This document shows positions 61,955 through 64,000 of a stretch of DNA of 64,000 nucleotides, piece after piece. The position numbers and the translations under genes were made by a program. The notes beneath the pieces were generated by a model. The model was given only the letters and a program-made list of their open reading frames with translations, had not been told where the DNA came from and searched no databases. Position 1 is the stretch's first letter; each line of letters opens with the position of its first letter. The stretch spans positions 1,126,785-1,190,784 of the forward strand of contig JAVLUZ010000145.1 of assembly GCA_036768485.1 (NCBI GenBank), written 5' to 3'. This stretch comes from Mermis nigrescens. Its lineage: Eukaryota > Nematoda > Enoplea > Mermithida > Mermithidae.

Positions 61955-62020
61955 AGTTGCGGGCTCATTCCCAAAGTATGGCTTCCTTGCCAAATAATCA
62001 GGGAAGCCCGCGTTTCCAGT
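61955..62020. repeat. Dispersed repeat, copy 1
   Basis: GAGTTGCGGGCTCATTCCCA, CCAAAGTATGGCTTCCTTGC and AGGGAAGCCCGCGTTTCCAG correspond to 63936-64000 (GCTGCGGGTTGCC, CAAAGTAGGGCTCCCTTGCC, GATACCCGCGTTACCA). Confidence 0.6.
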
Positions 62021-62457
62021 CTAAAAACTAAATATGCAGGACACTGTGGTGAATGCTTTTGGCCATGTGGACGCCCTAAGTACAGAGTAGTGGAAGCGTT
62101 GGCTAAGTTAGTAAAATGTAATAGAGTTAGACTTAGGGTTCACTCCATTCCGAAAAATTAATAGGGTTAGAGTTAACTCTAACCCCATTACTAAAAGAGT
62201 GGTTGACCTAACCTGTTCGAAAGAGTTATTTATATGATGAACAAAGCATACTTCTTAGTACTCGGAAAATAGTCTTTAAATAGACTATGCCTTTAAATCG
62301 TGCATTTTTATCAAGTTTCTTCATTGACAAATCCCGATATGAAGTCAGCATACTTTAACTTGCAACTACAAGAATCATACGATGCTAACTTGTCTGCTTG
62401 CATTCGGTTACACGCACGTTGTGTGACCTAGCAGGGTCTACAAATTGCATGTAATAT

Positions 62458-62604
62458 CAGGCACGTAGCTCTGGGGGGAACAGGGGTCCGGACCCCCAAA
62501 ATTCAGAAAAATCAGAAAAATAGTACTTTTTACACCTTATTTTGTGCTATTTTTGGCCCTTTTGAGCTTAGTCCCCCAAAATAGGACGGCCAGCTACGCG
62601 CCTA
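62458..62604 (+). mobile_element. Family D MITE
   Basis: CAGGCACGTAGCTC at one end and AGCTACGCGCCT at the other; the body (TTACACCTTATTTTGTGCTA) is the complement of the 11207 copy. Confidence 0.75.
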
Positions 62605-63935
62605 TGTGGTATTCAAACACTTCAGCGTACTTGCTAAACATACCTATGCAAACGATAATCTGCGAGAAAAGTTGAAAATGTATAATTACTTTGCTAGTCG
62701 CACTGTGTCTACTGATTCAACACAGATACGGACATGGCTTAGTAATACCTTCGGGACTTACTTAGGTAGATAAACTGCTCTCAGCGCTGGTCAGGTTCGT
62801 CGAATCTCGGGACGATTCTGAACCCGTTGACCCTTGTAGACCTACGGCCTCAACTCCCTCAGTCCTAATATTGCTGACCGCTTCTCGTCGGGAGTTTCAG
62901 CAGCTACGCCCTAAATCCTAACACTCGTACCTACCTAAATCCCGGAATGCTCGCAAGGTCAGTTGACCTATCTCAACCCACTCAAGTTGATAATTTAACT
63001 TGTTTTCTAGGATTAGGCTGGCTTTAAATGTTTTTTAGTTCCTAATCAGTGTAGCACTCTGAATTTCGAATACAACAACAACGAGCTCTCATCTGGACAG
63101 TCATCATAAATATTAAATATAATTTTAGCTATTTTTGGGTTGAGAAAAGATAAGAGAATTTCCATAAATCAAATAAAGATAACATCCAAAAATATTTACC
63201 CCTCTACTCAATCGTCGTAAAATCCAAATTAAAATAATATAATCGTCGTTGTCGCCCGACCAACCCACGATATACTTTATCACTGGGTGGTGAATTTTCC
63301 AATTTTATTCGACGATAATATACAAGGCACGGCTATAAGCCGGCACACACCATAATGTGTAAAGACGCAACGAAAGCAAAAACCAAACGACAAATCGTCA
63401 CAACTCCGACTTCGATTAACACTGACTATTCTACTGACTGACTAATACGAACCTATTGAACACCAATTCATTCAACATTAATAACAAATTTACATGTATC
63501 ACTTGGCGTCAGTCGACGCGCACATAAAATAAAATGAACGATATTAGTGGTTATGCAAATATTAATATGGAACAGGAACGTGAATAATACAACACACGCG
63601 TTTTACCAGGATGATTACAATAAAGCAACGAAATCGAATGTTCGAGAACTTTTACATAAGTAAATTACTGATGTTAGCATATACGCAACTCTGGTTTACC
63701 GGACAAGTACCTAATAGAATTTTAAGTTGAAAAGTAAGGGTAGGATGAGGATTGAAGGCATAACCTCGAGCTAACACATCGCAAGGAAGGATACTCGAAT
63801 CTCGAATAGTTATGTAAATCCGGTACAGTAAAACGATGTCATCTGCTGGCCTTGGCGAACTAATGGCGAAGTGTTCGTATAAAGTTCATGGCGTGTAACG
63901 GTCGTAGTTACAAATGTATTATTAACTTCACCTAG

Positions 63936-64000
63936 CTGCGGGTTGCCGGATTTCCAAAGTAGGGCTCCCTTGCCAAGTAAGGGGGATACCCGCGTTACCA
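63936..64000. repeat. Dispersed repeat, copy 2, cut by the window edge
   Basis: Matches the module at 61955-62020. The 'CAAAGTAGGGC ... AAGTAAGGG' words also resemble the GC-rich block near 23090. Confidence 0.55.

Larger units (their letters stand above)
61816..64000. other. Unassigned right end
   Basis: Beyond the repeats at 61955, 62458 and 63936 nothing was identified. The last kilobase is comparatively rich in CG and repeat-poor, as near a promoter, but no exon is supported. Confidence 0.35.

Overview
The window is eukaryotic nuclear DNA: AT-rich, intron-rich and crowded with decayed transposable elements. Spliced exons match two animal genes, homothorax/Meis and Lasp, and a CR1-like LINE is present. 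The Homothorax exons resemble the insect protein most closely. This suggests an arthropod, probably an insect; a finer guess would be speculation. No prokaryotic operon, CRISPR array, rRNA gene or intact tRNA gene was seen.

Layout. (1) 5.4-12.8 kb, minus strand: the first three coding exons of a Lasp-like gene (LIM domain, then the start of the nebulin-like repeats); the remainder should lie left of the window or was not recognised. (2) 12.8-32 kb: gene-poor and repeat-rich, with palindromic elements, tRNA-like SINE heads, a decayed CR1-like LINE (minus strand, about 15.64-19.43 kb), a 3 kb composite inverted-repeat element (21.4-24.4 kb) and a 460-bp tandem array (26.4-27.4 kb). (3) 32.4-32.66 kb, plus strand: an orphan terminal exon with a charged coiled coil. 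(4) 35.6-55.8 kb, plus strand: a nearly complete homothorax (Meis-class TALE homeobox) gene. Eleven coding exons join in frame, giving about 528 residues plus a short unresolved first exon. (5) 58.3-61.5 kb, plus strand: a three-exon gene, not recognised, for a predicted secreted protein of about 165 residues whose last 90 residues are 30 consecutive Met-x-x triplets. (6) 61.5-64 kb: repeats and unassigned DNA.

Two themes stand out. First, homothorax has unusual splice sites: one intron appears to begin with AT instead of GT, and another with GC. Reading through the GC donor gives an open, basic C-terminal tail of a kind I recall from vertebrate Meis isoforms. Second, the introns and spacers are filled with short non-autonomous elements that share end sequences (variants of TGGGCAGCA...TTCTGGGG) although their interiors differ; they occur in both orientations and nested in one another. 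No transposase that could move them is visible here.

All exon joins were read by eye from splice consensus and reading-frame phase, without transcript evidence.
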